Assembly (NCBI GenBank): GCA_013360445.1
Contig: JABWBP010000045.1
Span: 1-50,223, forward strand
Direction of reading: 5' to 3'
Source of the DNA: Calditrichaceae bacterium
Lineage (GTDB): Bacteria > Calditrichota > Calditrichia > RBG-13-44-9 > J075
DNA: 50,223 nt
Shown piece after piece: positions 24,354 to 30,846 of the stretch. A program made the translations under genes and the position numbers. The notes under the pieces were generated by a model, which searched no databases, had not been told where the DNA came from, and saw nothing but the letters and a program-made list of their open reading frames with translations. Each line of letters opens with the position of its first letter. Position 1 is the first letter of the stretch.

Positions 24354-24869
24354 TCAAGTTTTGGGATTCATGATCATAATCATACGCCGCCCTTCCATTT
24401 TTGCCGGCGCCTCCGGGACGCCGACGTCGGAAAGGATTTCGGTCGTTTTATCTAAAATTTCTTTGCCCATTTCCTTATAGGCTAATTCCCGCCCGCGGAA
24501 GATCACGGAAAATTTTACCTTATTGCGCTGTTCCAAAAACTTGCGGGCCTGTTTCAGCTTCGTTTCCAGATCGTGCGTATCGGTTTTGGGGCGCAGACGG
24601 ATTTCCTTGATCGAGGGGGCGTGCTGCTTTTTTTTGCTCTCTTTTTCCTTTTTGCTCTTTTCGTACAGGTGTTTGCCAAAATCCATAATCTTGCAGACCG
24701 GCGGGGTGGAATTGGGAGAAACCTCAACCAAATCCAGGCGGTAACTTTCCGCTTTTTGCAAGGCTACTTTGGTTGGCAGAACGCCTAATTGTGCTCCGTC
24801 AGGGCCAATCACCCGAACCTGGGGAACTTTGATCTGGTCGTTGATCCTGGTGATTTTGTCTCTACTGAT
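24354..24869 (-). CDS. infC: Translation initiation factor IF-3 with an ATC start codon
   Basis: This 171-residue factor promotes start-codon fidelity and subunit dissociation. The N-terminal domain [20 protein letters not shown] begins upstream of the only GTG candidate (24812), so a conventional start would delete conserved residues. The frame is closed by TAG at 24879-24881. Between that stop and the conserved sequence the only start-like codon at proper spacing is ATC (24867-24869), six bases after AGGAG (24876-24880). IF-3 genes classically use AUU/AUC/AUA starts, which IF-3 itself discriminates against for autoregulation. The C-terminal [12 protein letters not shown] and GRRMIMI blocks are typical. 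Confidence 0.93.
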   Translation of the reverse strand: MSRDKITRINDQIKVPQVRVIGPDGAQLGVLPTKVALQKAESYRLDLVEVSPNSTPPVCKIMDFGKHLYEKSKKEKESKKKQHAPSIKEIRLRPKTDTHDLETKLKQARKFLEQRNKVKFSVIFRGRELAYKEMGKEILDKTTEILSDVGVPEAPAKMEGRRMIMIMNPKT

Positions 24870-24895
24870 GAGAATCTCCTATCTTTTTATTGAAC

Positions 24896-26821
24896 TTATT
24901 TTTTGGATTCGATTTCTTGCTGCGCCAGGGTGATGAACGCCTCCAGGCTCATGGCCCCTTTGTCGCCCTCGCCTTTGTGGCGCACGGATATTTGCCGGTT
25001 TTCGATCTCTTTGTCGCCGATGATCAACATGTACGGAATCTTTTGAAGCTCCGCTTCCCGGATTTTGAATCCCACTTTCTCGTTGCGCCGGTCGAATTCC
25101 ACCCGGAGGTTTTTCTCCTTCAATTTCCGGTAAAGCTGCCCGGCATATTCGTGATGCCGGTCGGTAATGGGCAGCACCACCGCCTGCACCGGGGCCAGCC
25201 AGAGCGGGAAATGGCCGGCGTAATGCTCGATCAAAATGCCGAAGAAGCGTTCCAGCGAGCCCATCAAGGCGCGGTGAACCATAATCGGCTGATGCGGTTT
25301 GCCGTCTTCGCCGATATACTCCAGGGCGAACCGCTCCGGCAGGTTGAAATCCACCTGCACCGTGGAGCACTGCCAGGCGCGCCCTAACACGTCCTTAATT
25401 TTGATGTCGATCTTGGGGCCGTAAAACACCCCTTCTCCGGGATCCACCTGGTAATCGATCCGGCGAACTTCCAGGGCGTTCTTCAACGCTTCCGTAGCTT
25501 TATCCCAGTTTTCCACCGTACCGACGTATTTCTCCGGGCGGGTGGAAAGATACACTTCGTACTCTTCGAATCCAAAGGTTCGCAGAATATAAAAAACCAG
25601 GTCTAACACGTTAACGATCTCGTCGGTCAACTGCCCCGGGGTGCAGAAGATGTGCGCGTCGTCCTGGGTGAAGCCGCGCACCCGCATCAACCCGTGCAGC
25701 ACGCCGGAGCGCTCGAAGCGGTACACCGTGCCTAATTCCGCGTAACGGATGGGCAAATCCCGGTAGCTGCGCAGGTGGTTTTTATAAATGGTCAGGTGGA
25801 AAGGGCAGTTCATCGGTTTGAGCTGGTATTCCACCTCTTCCAATTCCATGGGGGAGAACATATTCTCCCGGTAGAACCCGGTATGCCCGCTGGTCTCCCA
25901 GAGGTTCAGCTTGGCAGTGTGGGGGGTATAGATAATTTCATAGTCGTGCTTGTAGTGTTCTTCCACCCAAAAATCTTCCATGACCCGGCGGATGCGCGAC
26001 CCTTTGGGGTGCCAGAGAATCAAACCGTTGCCGATGCTCTCCTGGATGGAGAAGAGGTCTAACTCCTTGCCTAACTTGCGGTGATCGCGCTTTTTCGCTT
26101 CTTCGATGCGCCGCAGGTGCTCTTCCAACATCTCTTTTTTGGGATAATTGGTGCCGTAAATACGCTGGAGCATCTGATGGCGCTCGTCGCCCCGCCAGTA
26201 AGCCCCCGCCACGCTGAGCAGCTTGAAATTCTTGCCCAGGTACCGGGTGGAGGGAACGTGCGGGCCGCGGCAGAGATCGGTGAATTCCCCCTGGGAATAA
26301 GAGGTGATCAGATTCTCGTCGGGAAGATCGTTGATCAACTCGATCTTCAAATCCTCGTGGGTATCTTTGAAGAATTTCAGGGCTTCTTCCCGGCTCAACA
26401 CCCGGCGCTGGATGGGATAATCCGCATCCACCGCCTTGGCCATTTCCGCTTCCAATTCCGCAAAATCTTCCGGGGTAATGGGGCGGTCGAGCTGGATGTC
26501 GTAGTAAAAACCGCTGTCAATGGGGGGACCGATCCCCAATTGCGCCCGGGGGAATTTGCGCTTGATCGCCTGGGCCATCAGGTGCGCGGTGCTGTGCCAG
26601 AAAACCTCTTTCCCTTCATCATCGGCGAAGGTAAGAATGCGGATTGCCCCGTCGGTTTCCAGGGGCCGCCAGAGTTCCACGACCTTATCATTGAATTTCA
26701 CCGCGACCGCCTCTTTGGCCAGCCGCCCGCCGATTTCCTTGACGACGTCGTTCCCGGTAACGCCGGCCGGATATTCTTTCCGGCTGCCATCCGGGAAAGT
26801 AATTTGAATACGCTTGTCCAT
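24896..26821 (-). CDS. thrS: Threonyl-tRNA synthetase
   Basis: This 641-residue class II synthetase has a TGS domain (1-60), the SAD editing domain with HSTAHLMAQAIKRKFP, the catalytic core with motif 2 GTVYRFERSGVLHGLMRVRGFTQDD (split: ERSGVLHGL then RVRGFTQDDAHIF), motif 3 MVHRALMGSLERFFGILIEH, and a C-terminal anticodon-binding domain (LRVEFDRRNEKVGFKIREAE). The Cys ligand for the catalytic zinc is in PMNCPFH. Start 26821 (MDKRIQ) is chosen over a GTG at 26830; the ribosome-binding site is weak in either case because an octamer array lies immediately upstream. It heads the infC-rpmI-rplT cluster. Confidence 0.96.
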   Translation of the reverse strand: MDKRIQITFPDGSRKEYPAGVTGNDVVKEIGGRLAKEAVAVKFNDKVVELWRPLETDGAIRILTFADDEGKEVFWHSTAHLMAQAIKRKFPRAQLGIGPPIDSGFYYDIQLDRPITPEDFAELEAEMAKAVDADYPIQRRVLSREEALKFFKDTHEDLKIELINDLPDENLITSYSQGEFTDLCRGPHVPSTRYLGKNFKLLSVAGAYWRGDERHQMLQRIYGTNYPKKEMLEEHLRRIEEAKKRDHRKLGKELDLFSIQESIGNGLILWHPKGSRIRRVMEDFWVEEHYKHDYEIIYTPHTAKLNLWETSGHTGFYRENMFSPMELEEVEYQLKPMNCPFHLTIYKNHLRSYRDLPIRYAELGTVYRFERSGVLHGLMRVRGFTQDDAHIFCTPGQLTDEIVNVLDLVFYILRTFGFEEYEVYLSTRPEKYVGTVENWDKATEALKNALEVRRIDYQVDPGEGVFYGPKIDIKIKDVLGRAWQCSTVQVDFNLPERFALEYIGEDGKPHQPIMVHRALMGSLERFFGILIEHYAGHFPLWLAPVQAVVLPITDRHHEYAGQLYRKLKEKNLRVEFDRRNEKVGFKIREAELQKIPYMLIIGDKEIENRQISVRHKGEGDKGAMSLEAFITLAQQEIESKK

Positions 26822-26827
26822 ATAAAA

Positions 26828-26868
26828 CACCAGAACACCCTAACACTTAAACACTCGAACACTGCTTT
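26828..26868. repeat. GTGTT-octamer array, single arm
   Basis: Only the right-arm orientation (ACACCAGA, ACACCCTA, ACACTTAA, ACACTCGA words) is present, upstream of thrS. It overlaps the region where the thrS ribosome-binding site would be expected. Confidence 0.65.
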
Positions 26869-26874
26869 TATAAA

Positions 26875-26907
26875 TTAAACAAAGCCACGAATGAACCATT
26901 CGTGGCT
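26875..26907 (-). terminator. Intrinsic terminator after tRNA-Val
   Basis: Perfect 11-bp arms AGCCACGAATG (26907-26897) and CATTCGTGGCT (26893-26883) with a three-base loop are followed on the minus strand by TTTGTTTAATTTAT. It lies nine bases past the tRNA 3' end and separates tRNA-Val from thrS. Confidence 0.85.
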
Positions 26908-26915
26908 GCGGTGAG

Positions 26916-26989
26916 TGGGGCGAGCCAGGATCGAACTGACGACCTCCACGATGTCAACGTGGCGCTCTAACCAGCTGAGCTATCGCCCC
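26916..26989 (-). tRNA. tRNA-Val (anticodon GAC)
   Basis: The cloverleaf folds completely. The acceptor arm is GGGGCGA/TCGCCCC, the D arm is GCTCAGCTGGTTAGAGC, the anticodon stem is CCACG/CGTGG with loop TTGACAT, the T arm is GTCAG-TTCGATC-CTGGC, and the discriminator is A. The 3' CCA is not encoded. Confidence 0.96.
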
Positions 26990-27012
26990 AAAACCACGTA
27001 AAAGCGGCGAAA

Positions 27013-27041
27013 AATTTAAGGGTTGACCCTGCGAAATGCAA
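27013..27041 (-). promoter_or_regulatory. Candidate sigma-70 promoter of tRNA-Val
   Basis: On the minus strand TTGCAT (-35, 27041-27036) is separated by 17 nt from TAAATT (-10, 27018-27013), and the tRNA starts 24 nt further on. The -35 and -10 boxes are moderate matches to consensus. Confidence 0.45.
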
Positions 27042-27151
27042 GGATTAATTAAAAACAAATGACAAAGAACCGCCGGTATCTCAAGTAATCTATGGCTTTT
27101 AAAAAGAAGCTACTTGACTGCTCTCACCAGGGCGGAGGTCTTTTGCTGAAT

Positions 27152-27322
27152 TCAGCGGCCGGTTTTGTTATTTACTCTGGAGACGCTCATCCCCACCCAA
27201 ACGGCAACACCAGGGCCCGACGTATCAAGCCCCGGTGTCCCACCGAATATATTAGAAAGAACCTTCTTAGCAGAGGGCAGGCTGATGACCCACAAATTAT
27301 CGTTCAGGCCCTCGGCAAGCAT
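27152..27322 (-). CDS. Short ORF coupled to the lipoprotein gene, unknown
   Basis: A 56-codon frame (MLAEGLNDNLWVISLPSAKK..., ending NNKTGR) starts immediately after the lipoprotein stop (TAA-ATG, no gap) on the same strand. I recognise no domain, and no independent ribosome-binding site is seen. It could be a real coupled small protein or a chance frame in an otherwise empty 330-nt gap between the lipoprotein and tRNA-Val. Confidence 0.28.
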   Translation of the reverse strand: MLAEGLNDNLWVISLPSAKKVLSNIFGGTPGLDTSGPGVAVWVGMSVSRVNNKTGR

Positions 27323-27910
27323 TTATTGGGATTTGTGATCATCCCGGCATATATGATAAACCACCGGCGGCTGTTTGGGTGCGCTTTGAAGAAGAATCAT
27401 GGCATCGAAGCAGGGTGGAGTATCAGGATAATTCCTGAGCAAGAACTCTTTTAATGGAGATAGATCGAATTTGCGCACCTGAGTAACCCACTGATCGCAA
27501 GGGTCATTAACGGGAGTGTGAAATACTTCGCCCGAAATTTGAGGCTGATCAGTATCTTCAAATGTGGTGGACACTACCAGCTTAAATTCATGGGGTACAC
27601 ATCCCCCGGTATAAGACAGGGTTATTGCCAATATATCACCCTCGATTGCAGACTGTTCCAGGTCAAAATAATCCGTCGGCCAATCCGGAAGAGCGGGAAG
27701 CAATATACACTTCGGAATATTGGCATCAGCGTCATCATCCGCAACCACCGCCAACGAATTATATTCCTCCCCGGCTTGCAGGGGTAAAACCGCAGCAGAT
27801 CCGCTTTGCTCACGGTTGTCTGGATACTTCAGCGGGTTTTGGGTTTGCTCCTGGCAACTGCTGATAAGAAACGCCATCCCCACTATGAACATCACGATTA
27901 TATTTTTCAT
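27323..27910 (-). CDS. Predicted lipoprotein of unknown function
   Basis: This 195-residue protein has a type II signal peptide: a hydrophobic stretch after MKN and the lipobox LISSC with Cys at position 19. The mature part is acidic and contains four further cysteines (PKCILLP, GGCVPHEF, DPCDQW, PPCFDAM) plus a fifth in YHICRD, suggesting disulfides. It is otherwise unrecognised, and may be a lineage-specific envelope protein. AAGGAGTGCATCATG supports the start. It follows the secreted esterase gene by about 80 nt on the same strand and may be co-transcribed with it. Confidence 0.75.
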   Translation of the reverse strand: MKNIIVMFIVGMAFLISSCQEQTQNPLKYPDNREQSGSAAVLPLQAGEEYNSLAVVADDDADANIPKCILLPALPDWPTDYFDLEQSAIEGDILAITLSYTGGCVPHEFKLVVSTTFEDTDQPQISGEVFHTPVNDPCDQWVTQVRKFDLSPLKEFLLRNYPDTPPCFDAMILLQSAPKQPPVVYHICRDDHKSQ

Positions 27911-27987
27911 GATGCACTCCTTAATATAATGGATTGAACATTGAATGATTTAGTGTTTAAGGAACCCGGTTTTTTGGAACCGTTCCT

Positions 27988-29310
27988 TTACTTTAAGTAC
28001 GCCATCTTCCTCACCGCGCTAAACTCTCCCATTTGAATCCGGTAAAAATAGATTCCTGAAGACAGCAGGTTGCCGTCGCCATCTTTCCCGTCCCATACCG
28101 CAGAGTATTCGCCGGTTGTTTGATAGCCATCTGCCAGTGTTTTAACCAGTTGGCCCAATGCGTTGTAAATTTTCAGCTCGACCTGGGATGGTTTCAGAAG
28201 CGAATACTTAATGGTGGTCACAGGATTAAACGGATTGGGATAGTTCTGGTATAACCGGAACGTTTTCGTAAGATGATCTGCATGATCGGCAATACTCGTA
28301 ATGGTAGTATCGGGCATCGGGTTGCGCGTAAAGAAATTCCAAATCTCCGAGCTTCCATTTATATCATAGTTGGTGTTGCCTAAAATTCCCGGGATATAGG
28401 GTCCTCCGGGCCAGGCATGCCCCCCGTTGTTTATCCGGTAAAAAAGAACCTCAGCAGAGTCACAATCAACATACTCAATCAGCGTAACCGTACAATTATC
28501 TGCGGTGTTAATATCGGGCAGCTCGGTAACAATGGAATCCAAACAATTGTTATGCGAGGCCCAGAACAAGGGGATTGTCGGAGCAGAGGGAGTAAAATTG
28601 GGGAAGCCGGTAAAAGGATAAATCGGATCAGCGGTGCCGTGCATAAGCAGGGTAGAAAATGGCCTTTCTACGTCACAGGAGTCTAATAGATTATAGCTCA
28701 TAAGGCCTGACACGCCAGCCACGGAAGCAATTCTATCAGGCAGTTTGCAAGCCAGGTAGAATACCATCTCAGAGCCATTTGACCAGCCGGTGGTATGGAC
28801 TCGCTCCAATTCAACTCTGAAATCGGCATCGACGTGATCAATCAAACTATCAGTGAAGGCAACGTCATCGTGGCTGGCGTTATACAATCCCGGTATATTC
28901 CAGCCAGTGCCGGAAACGCCAGATACAAGGTCTTGGACTACCAGTCCTTGCGGGTATGCAACCAGGAAATGCGCCGTATCCGCTATGAAATTCATTTTGG
29001 AGTGAACACTCATTTGTAATGCTGCGCTGCTGGTGAATCCGTGATAATTAATGACCAATGGCCAATCTCCTTCACTGGTGTTATAGGCAGCCGGTACATA
29101 TAACAGGTATTGGCGCAAAACTCCATCATGCACAAAACTCCTGGTGTGTACTACCCCGCCCTGCCCATATATAGCGGAAACAAGAAGGAAGAAGAACAAG
29201 AAGGAAAGAATTATTCCCTTCTTTATGCCCGCCGGGTTTCCTGTTATGGAAGCGCCGGCCATCAGTTTGGCAGGGAACAGAAATTGTTTATTGTGAAGAA
29301 ATGATTTCAT
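27988..29310 (-). CDS. Secreted PHB-depolymerase/feruloyl-esterase-like hydrolase with C-terminal sorting-type domain
   Basis: This 440-residue protein has an N-terminal hydrophobic segment (GIILSFLFFFLLVSAIYGQ, preceded by a long basic stretch) that acts as a signal peptide. The alpha/beta-hydrolase core follows, with the oxyanion region INYHGF, nucleophile elbow TTGWSNGSEM, acid LMHGTADPIYP and catalytic His in NGGHAWPG. It matches the LpqC/PHB depolymerase family. The last 85 residues start FRLYQNYPNPFNPVTTIKYS and end in SGIYFYRIQ...RKMAYLK, the FlgD-like/T9SS-type C-terminal domain of FCB bacteria. It is therefore probably exported to the surface. AAGGAGGCCAATATG is a strong site. Confidence 0.85.
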   Translation of the reverse strand: MKSFLHNKQFLFPAKLMAGASITGNPAGIKKGIILSFLFFFLLVSAIYGQGGVVHTRSFVHDGVLRQYLLYVPAAYNTSEGDWPLVINYHGFTSSAALQMSVHSKMNFIADTAHFLVAYPQGLVVQDLVSGVSGTGWNIPGLYNASHDDVAFTDSLIDHVDADFRVELERVHTTGWSNGSEMVFYLACKLPDRIASVAGVSGLMSYNLLDSCDVERPFSTLLMHGTADPIYPFTGFPNFTPSAPTIPLFWASHNNCLDSIVTELPDINTADNCTVTLIEYVDCDSAEVLFYRINNGGHAWPGGPYIPGILGNTNYDINGSSEIWNFFTRNPMPDTTITSIADHADHLTKTFRLYQNYPNPFNPVTTIKYSLLKPSQVELKIYNALGQLVKTLADGYQTTGEYSAVWDGKDGDGNLLSSGIYFYRIQMGEFSAVRKMAYLK

Positions 29311-29465
29311 ATTGGCCTCCTTATAAATGGTTTATTGAACCGATACTTTATTGAACACTGCCAACGGCTTTAACAATGCTGCGATAATGTAAATAAAATG
29401 AAACAGATTTGGCTAACGCTGGCGGGACAAAGATGCCCGGCGGCGGGACATGTGGGGGGGATTAT

Positions 29466-29503
29466 ATGGTTGGATGGTTGGATGGCTGGATGGTTGGATG
29501 GGT
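29466..29503. repeat. GGATGGTT word array, copy 1
   Basis: Tandem TTGGATGG/CTGGATGG words precede the nucleotidyltransferase gene. Two more copies (30213-30260 and 30739-30846) follow its small partner gene and the four-helix-bundle gene, so the three small genes are framed by this family. Confidence 0.8.
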
Positions 29504-29557
29504 GTGGGGATAAATTTTTTGAATCCATTGATATTAAATGAAACGCAGACTATTTTG

Positions 29558-30031
29558 ATGGGCATGAATGATCGGATGGAAAAATTTCAAGCGGTCCTGA
29601 AGGCGTTAAGCGAATGTGAAGTAGATTATATTTTGATTGGTGGTCTGGCAGTGGCTTACCACGGCGTACCAAGATTCACGGAAGATATTGATATCTTTGT
29701 TAAAAGAAACCCTGACAACATATCCAGGTTGAAAAATGCCCTTCGTACTGTATTTGATGATGAATCTATTGACGAAATCACCTATGATGACCTCGTAGAA
29801 TATGCCGTTGTTCGCTATGGAACGCCGGATAATTTTTATATCGACGTGATGGATCGAATCGGCGAAGCTTTCTCTTATGAGGACCTTGATTATGAGGCCA
29901 TCGAGGCGGAGGGGATTCAGGTCAGGGTTGCGACCATTGAAACCTTGATCAAGCTAAAAAAAGGAACTTTTCGGGAAATTGATAAATTTGATGTGGCAAT
30001 GCTGAAAGCAAAACTTAGGGAAAGAAAATAA
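29558..30031 (+). CDS. Nucleotidyltransferase-fold protein (MNT/AbiEii-like)
   Basis: This protein of about 157 residues has the polymerase-beta nucleotidyltransferase signature IGGLAVAYHGVPRFTEDIDIFV, here as the GG motif followed by D-x-D (split IGGLAVAYHG and FTEDIDIFV). A third acidic position lies in DNFYIDVMDRIG, so the site looks intact. Similar proteins include toxin-antitoxin and abortive-infection nucleotidyltransferases. Several ATGs (29558, 29564, 29576) are possible and no strong ribosome-binding site decides between them; the reading upstream to 29450 translates a GGATGG array and is rejected. It overlaps the next small gene by one base (TAATG). Confidence 0.8.
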   Translation: MGMNDRMEKFQAVLKALSECEVDYILIGGLAVAYHGVPRFTEDIDIFVKRNPDNISRLKNALRTVFDDESIDEITYDDLVEYAVVRYGTPDNFYIDVMDRIGEAFSYEDLDYEAIEAEGIQVRVATIETLIKLKKGTFREIDKFDVAMLKAKLRERK

Positions 30032-30237
30032 TGCCGGTTTACAAATACAGATCATTTCAAGACGCTCGAGAACACCTAAAGGAACTTCAGCCGCTATATC
30101 CACTCCGGAGATTATCTAATCTTCAAGAACTTCTTTACGCTTTAAAGCCCCAAAAACCCTGCCAACAGGGCATCTTCAAGTTCAAAACCCTGGAGGAAGC
30201 AAATAAACATCGAATGGCTGGATGGTTGGATGGTTAA
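30031..30237 (+). CDS. Small protein coupled to the nucleotidyltransferase, possible partner
   Basis: This 68-residue ORF starts within the stop codon of the preceding gene (TAATG), a sign of translational coupling. The N-terminus MPVYKYRSFQDAREHLKELQP and FKTLEEANKHR are charged and helical. The last residues (MAGWLDG) are translated from a GGATGG word array, so the original C-terminus has been replaced or extended. No named family is recognised. By position it could be the cognate partner (antitoxin or adaptor) of the nucleotidyltransferase; that is inference. Confidence 0.6.
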   Translation: MPVYKYRSFQDAREHLKELQPLYPLRRLSNLQELLYALKPQKPCQQGIFKFKTLEEANKHRMAGWLDG

Positions 30238-30260
30238 ATGGCTGGATGGTTAGATGGATA
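30213..30260. repeat. GGATGGTT word array, copy 2
   Basis: ATGGCTGGATGGTTGGATGG words run through the 3' end of the small coupled gene and up to the stop codon of the convergent four-helix-bundle gene. Confidence 0.8.
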
Positions 30261-30714
30261 GTTTTTGATTGGTAAGTTTGATAAGGCCGTTGATTTCTTT
30301 GGGGAGTAAGGACAATTGTTGATAAATATGGTCGTATTCCTCCGGTTTTAATAGATTGCGAACTTTGGATTTTTCATTCCAGTCAAAGGACTCTTTTACA
30401 GACCCGAAACTGTATCTATAAAATTTTACTTTAGGGCTTTCGCCCTTTTTATTGTACCACTGAACGCTAATGTGTTTCAATAACTCTGTGCGCTCAGTTG
30501 GGTACATTATTTTTTTCTGGCTCCCTTTATGGTACCTGCCAAACCCTTCTGCAATATTGGCCGAAATCGAATCCACCGCATCAACAAATTGCCTTCCAAT
30601 GGTATTCTTCGCAAACTGATCCCATTTGATCACAATATCCCAAACATAATTTGATAGATGGAAAGCTATTTTGTAAGCGGAGATATCGTTTAGGGTGAGG
30701 TATTTACGTTCCAT
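30250..30714 (-). CDS. Four-helix-bundle (S23/IVS-type) protein with an internal insertion
   Basis: This 154-residue protein matches the four-helix-bundle family first seen in 23S rRNA intervening sequences: [43 protein letters not shown] and [12 protein letters not shown]. The family is normally about 115-125 residues. Roughly 30 extra residues ([20 protein letters not shown] and onwards) sit between EGFGRYH and KVKFYRYS. The DNA coding for the extra part contains an imperfect inverted repeat (30454-30467 and 30490-30505). Start 30714 follows GGAACAAAATC. It is free-standing, with no rRNA nearby. Confidence 0.8.
   Translation of the reverse strand: MERKYLTLNDISAYKIAFHLSNYVWDIVIKWDQFAKNTIGRQFVDAVDSISANIAEGFGRYHKGSQKKIMYPTERTELLKHISVQWYNKKGESPKVKFYRYSFGSVKESFDWNEKSKVRNLLKPEEYDHIYQQLSLLPKEINGLIKLTNQKLSI
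30454..30505. repeat. Inverted repeat inside the four-helix-bundle gene
   Basis: GTACCACTGAACGC (30454-30467) and GCGCTCAGTTGGGTAC (30490-30505) are imperfect complements separated by 22 nt. An additional AGGGC-TTTC-GCCCT hairpin lies at 30433-30446. Together they fall within the extra segment not found in normal family members, consistent with an in-frame palindromic insertion. Confidence 0.6.
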
Positions 30715-30738
30715 GATTTTGTTCCATAGTTTCATTGT

Positions 30739-30846
30739 TAAATGGTTGGATGGTTGAATAACAATTTAACCGTCCAACCATCCAACCATTCAGCCATCCA
30801 ACCATCCAACCATTCAGCCATCCAACCATCCAACCATTTAACCATT
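30739..30846. repeat. GGATGGTT word array, copy 3 (two-armed)
   Basis: A short left arm (AAATGGTTGGATGGTTG) faces a long right arm of CCATCCAACCATTCAG words repeated about five times. It lies between the four-helix-bundle gene and the giant sensor gene and covers the sensor's stop codon. Confidence 0.85.

Noticed and set aside
29450-29557. N-terminal extension of the nucleotidyltransferase
   Set aside because: It translates the GGATGG array (WMVGWLDGWM) and has no family similarity.
30250-30714. Four-helix-bundle protein as an rRNA intervening-sequence gene
   Set aside because: The family is named after such elements, but there is no 23S rRNA sequence around it.
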